Below are positions 6,329 through 7,543 of a stretch of 7,543 nucleotides of DNA, piece by piece. The first letter of the stretch is position 1; the number at the start of each line of letters is the position of its first letter. The notes below the pieces were generated by a model. It was not told where the DNA came from, did not search any database, and was given only the letters and a program-made list of their open reading frames with translations. The stretch is from an uncultured Planctomycetaceae bacterium (GTDB lineage: Bacteria; Planctomycetota; Planctomycetia; Pirellulales; Pirellulaceae). The translations under genes and the position numbers were made by a program. Where the stretch lies: positions 1 through 7,543 of the forward strand of contig CAIYOB010000643.1 of assembly GCA_903927685.1 (NCBI GenBank), given 5' to 3'.

Positions 6329-7444
6329 CTACGGCGACTCGACAGGCTCCGTGCGGCGATAGGCTCCCAGGATCTCCAGCCGCTTGGTTTTCCGCCGCAG
6401 TGACTCCAAAGCGCGTTTCAACTTGGTGTCCTCGTGATGACCCTCCAACTCGACAAAGAACAGGTATTCTTTCTCGGTGTTGGGCATGGGAAACGATTCG
6501 ATCCAGGTCAAATTGAGCCGATTGCGTTTGAAGATCGCCATCGTATCGGCCAATGACCCGGGGACATGGGCGATCTCGAACATCAGGGCCGTCTTGTCCT
6601 GACCAGTCCGCCTCCCGTCGTGGTCGCTGATGACGGCAAAGCGGGTGATATTGTTCTTGTTGTCTTCAATCTTCTCGGCGATGGCGTTCAAGCCGTAGTT
6701 CGTTGCCGCCTGCAGGCTGGCGATGGCCGCAGCTCCCGGCTTTTCCGCGGCCAATTGGGCGGCGGCGGCGGTGCTGGTCATCTCGACCAACCTGGCCAGT
6801 GGCATGTGCTTGGCCAGCCACTCGCGGCATTGGGAGAGCGCTTGGGGCTTGCTGTAGATCTCTTTGACTTCGCCGCGTTCGCAGCGGCCCAGTAAATAGT
6901 GGTGGATCCGCAGTTGGACTTCCCCGCAGATTCGGGCCGGCAGGCGGGCGAACATGCCGAGCGTATCCACGATGCGGCCGTCGGTCGAATTCTCGATCGG
7001 GACCACGCCATAGTCGACGTGCTTGCGGCTCAGTTCCTCGAACACGGCGGCGATCGTGGCCACGGGCACCAATTCCGCGCCGGTCCCAAATCGCTCGATG
7101 GACGCCAGATGGCTGTAGCTGTAGGTCGGCCCGAGGTACGCGACCCGCAGCGGCTTGACCAGCGCCCGAACGCCGCTGTGCAATTCCCGCAGGATGGCTC
7201 GCACAGTCCGATCCGGCAGGGGGCCTTTCTTCGCTTCGACCGCCCTCCCAATGGCGGCTTGTTCCGTCTCCAGATCGTACAGCGGCCCGCCTTCCTGCTG
7301 CCGCAGCCGACTCAGCCGCTCGCTGCAGTGGGCGAACTCGTGCACCAACTTGACCAAATCCCGTTGCAATGCGTCTGCCTTTCGGTTCAAGTTGCTGGCC
7401 GTGGCGGCGGAATCCGCCTTCTTTTCGGGTCGGCTTTTCTGCAT
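6329..7444 (-). CDS. pheA: Prephenate dehydratase with ACT domain and degenerate chorismate mutase domain
   Basis: This 371-residue cytoplasmic P-protein has the usual domain order. Residues 15-97 fit an AroQ chorismate mutase fold (up to GGPLYD...E, 52-61). In a gap-free alignment to E. coli PheA, however, R11, R28, K39, R51 and Q88 become N20, F37, R48, T60 and V96; only D57 and E61 persist, so mutase activity is doubtful. Residues 98-275 are prephenate dehydratase, which makes phenylpyruvate from prephenate. They carry VPIENSTDG (148-156), SKPQALSQC and the catalytic TRF (267-269). The usual GPxG[ST]xSH opening reads GPTYSYSH. Residues 285-363 are an ACT domain for feedback by phenylalanine; the binding motifs GALV and ESRP read GSLA (296-299) and ESFP (316-319). 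The ATG is supported by GAAGGG 9 nt upstream. The gene begins 5 nt after the preceding ORF and lies upstream of rpmI-rplT-pheST. Confidence 0.93.
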   Translation of the reverse strand: MQKSRPEKKADSAATASNLNRKADALQRDLVKLVHEFAHCSERLSRLRQQEGGPLYDLETEQAAIGRAVEAKKGPLPDRTVRAILRELHSGVRALVKPLRVAYLGPTYSYSHLASIERFGTGAELVPVATIAAVFEELSRKHVDYGVVPIENSTDGRIVDTLGMFARLPARICGEVQLRIHHYLLGRCERGEVKEIYSKPQALSQCREWLAKHMPLARLVEMTSTAAAAQLAAEKPGAAAIASLQAATNYGLNAIAEKIEDNKNNITRFAVISDHDGRRTGQDKTALMFEIAHVPGSLADTMAIFKRNRLNLTWIESFPMPNTEKEYLFFVELEGHHEDTKLKRALESLRRKTKRLEILGAYRRTEPVESP

Positions 7445-7449
7445 GGTCG

Positions 7450-7543
7450 TCAGCCCTTCGTCGGATCAGAGGATGGGGGGGCACTCGGCAACGCCTTGGC
7501 CAGACCCCCTAAGCCCGCGAAATCATAACGACCGACCGCAGCC
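7450..7543 (-). CDS. C-terminus of an unrecognised protein (partial)
   Basis: A reading frame enters from the right edge and ends at TGA (7452-7450), 5 nt before the pheA ATG. The 30 visible residues begin AAVGRYDFAGLGGLAKAL and end in a Pro/Ser-rich tail, ...SSDPTKG. The last codons overlap the pheA Shine-Dalgarno, which suggests translational coupling and is the main reason to believe the frame. No family is recognisable from this tail. A run of seven G (7475-7481) lies inside it, so a homopolymer error could change the frame. Confidence 0.5.
   Translation of the reverse strand, partial: AAVGRYDFAGLGGLAKALPSAPPSSDPTKG
7454..7459 (-). promoter_or_regulatory. Ribosome binding site of pheA
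   Basis: GAAGGG on the - strand lies 9 nt before the pheA ATG and inside the last codons of the upstream ORF. This supports the chosen start and coupled translation. Confidence 0.65.

Overview
The window is GC-rich and fully gene-packed. It carries chromosomal housekeeping genes next to a signalling module, with no mobile element, CRISPR array, tRNA or rRNA gene visible. Several traits suggest a planctomycete, perhaps Pirellulales-like: a short PheT, a FixJ-type regulator whose recognition helix reads TVESRRREIF, and weak or absent Shine-Dalgarno sequences on several genes. This assignment is inference from protein character, not a database match.

Left part (1-2183), signal transduction. The C-terminal end of a sensor histidine kinase runs off the left edge on the + strand and is followed by a FixJ-type response regulator with a clear ribosome binding site. 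A PAS-REC protein on the - strand converges on it, and the two stop codons share the tetranucleotide CTAG. This protein keeps a helical segment resembling a histidine-kinase dimerisation domain, but it has no phospho-acceptor histidine at the expected place and no ATPase domain. It has its own plausible promoter at 2155-2183.

Right part (2275-7543), a phenylalanine/translation cluster on the - strand. In transcription order it contains the C-terminus of an unrecognised gene, pheA (prephenate dehydratase with ACT domain and a decayed chorismate mutase domain), rpmI (L35), rplT (L20), pheS and pheT. pheA occupies the place where infC often sits upstream of rpmI-rplT. The cluster therefore joins phenylalanine synthesis, two 50S proteins and charging of tRNA-Phe. 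The unrecognised gene and pheA are tightly coupled (5 nt apart). A possible promoter before rpmI may start a second unit.

The most notable regulatory signal is a textbook intrinsic terminator (10-bp stem plus U-tract) in the 98-bp gap between rplT and pheS, oriented to stop transcription before pheS. An alternative 8-bp pairing, anchored on the rplT stop codon, would compete with it. No Phe-rich leader peptide was found there, so any attenuation would differ from the enterobacterial pheM mechanism. No gene-free stretch exceeds 300 bases; the longest, 174 bp between rpmI and rplT, contains several inverted repeats.
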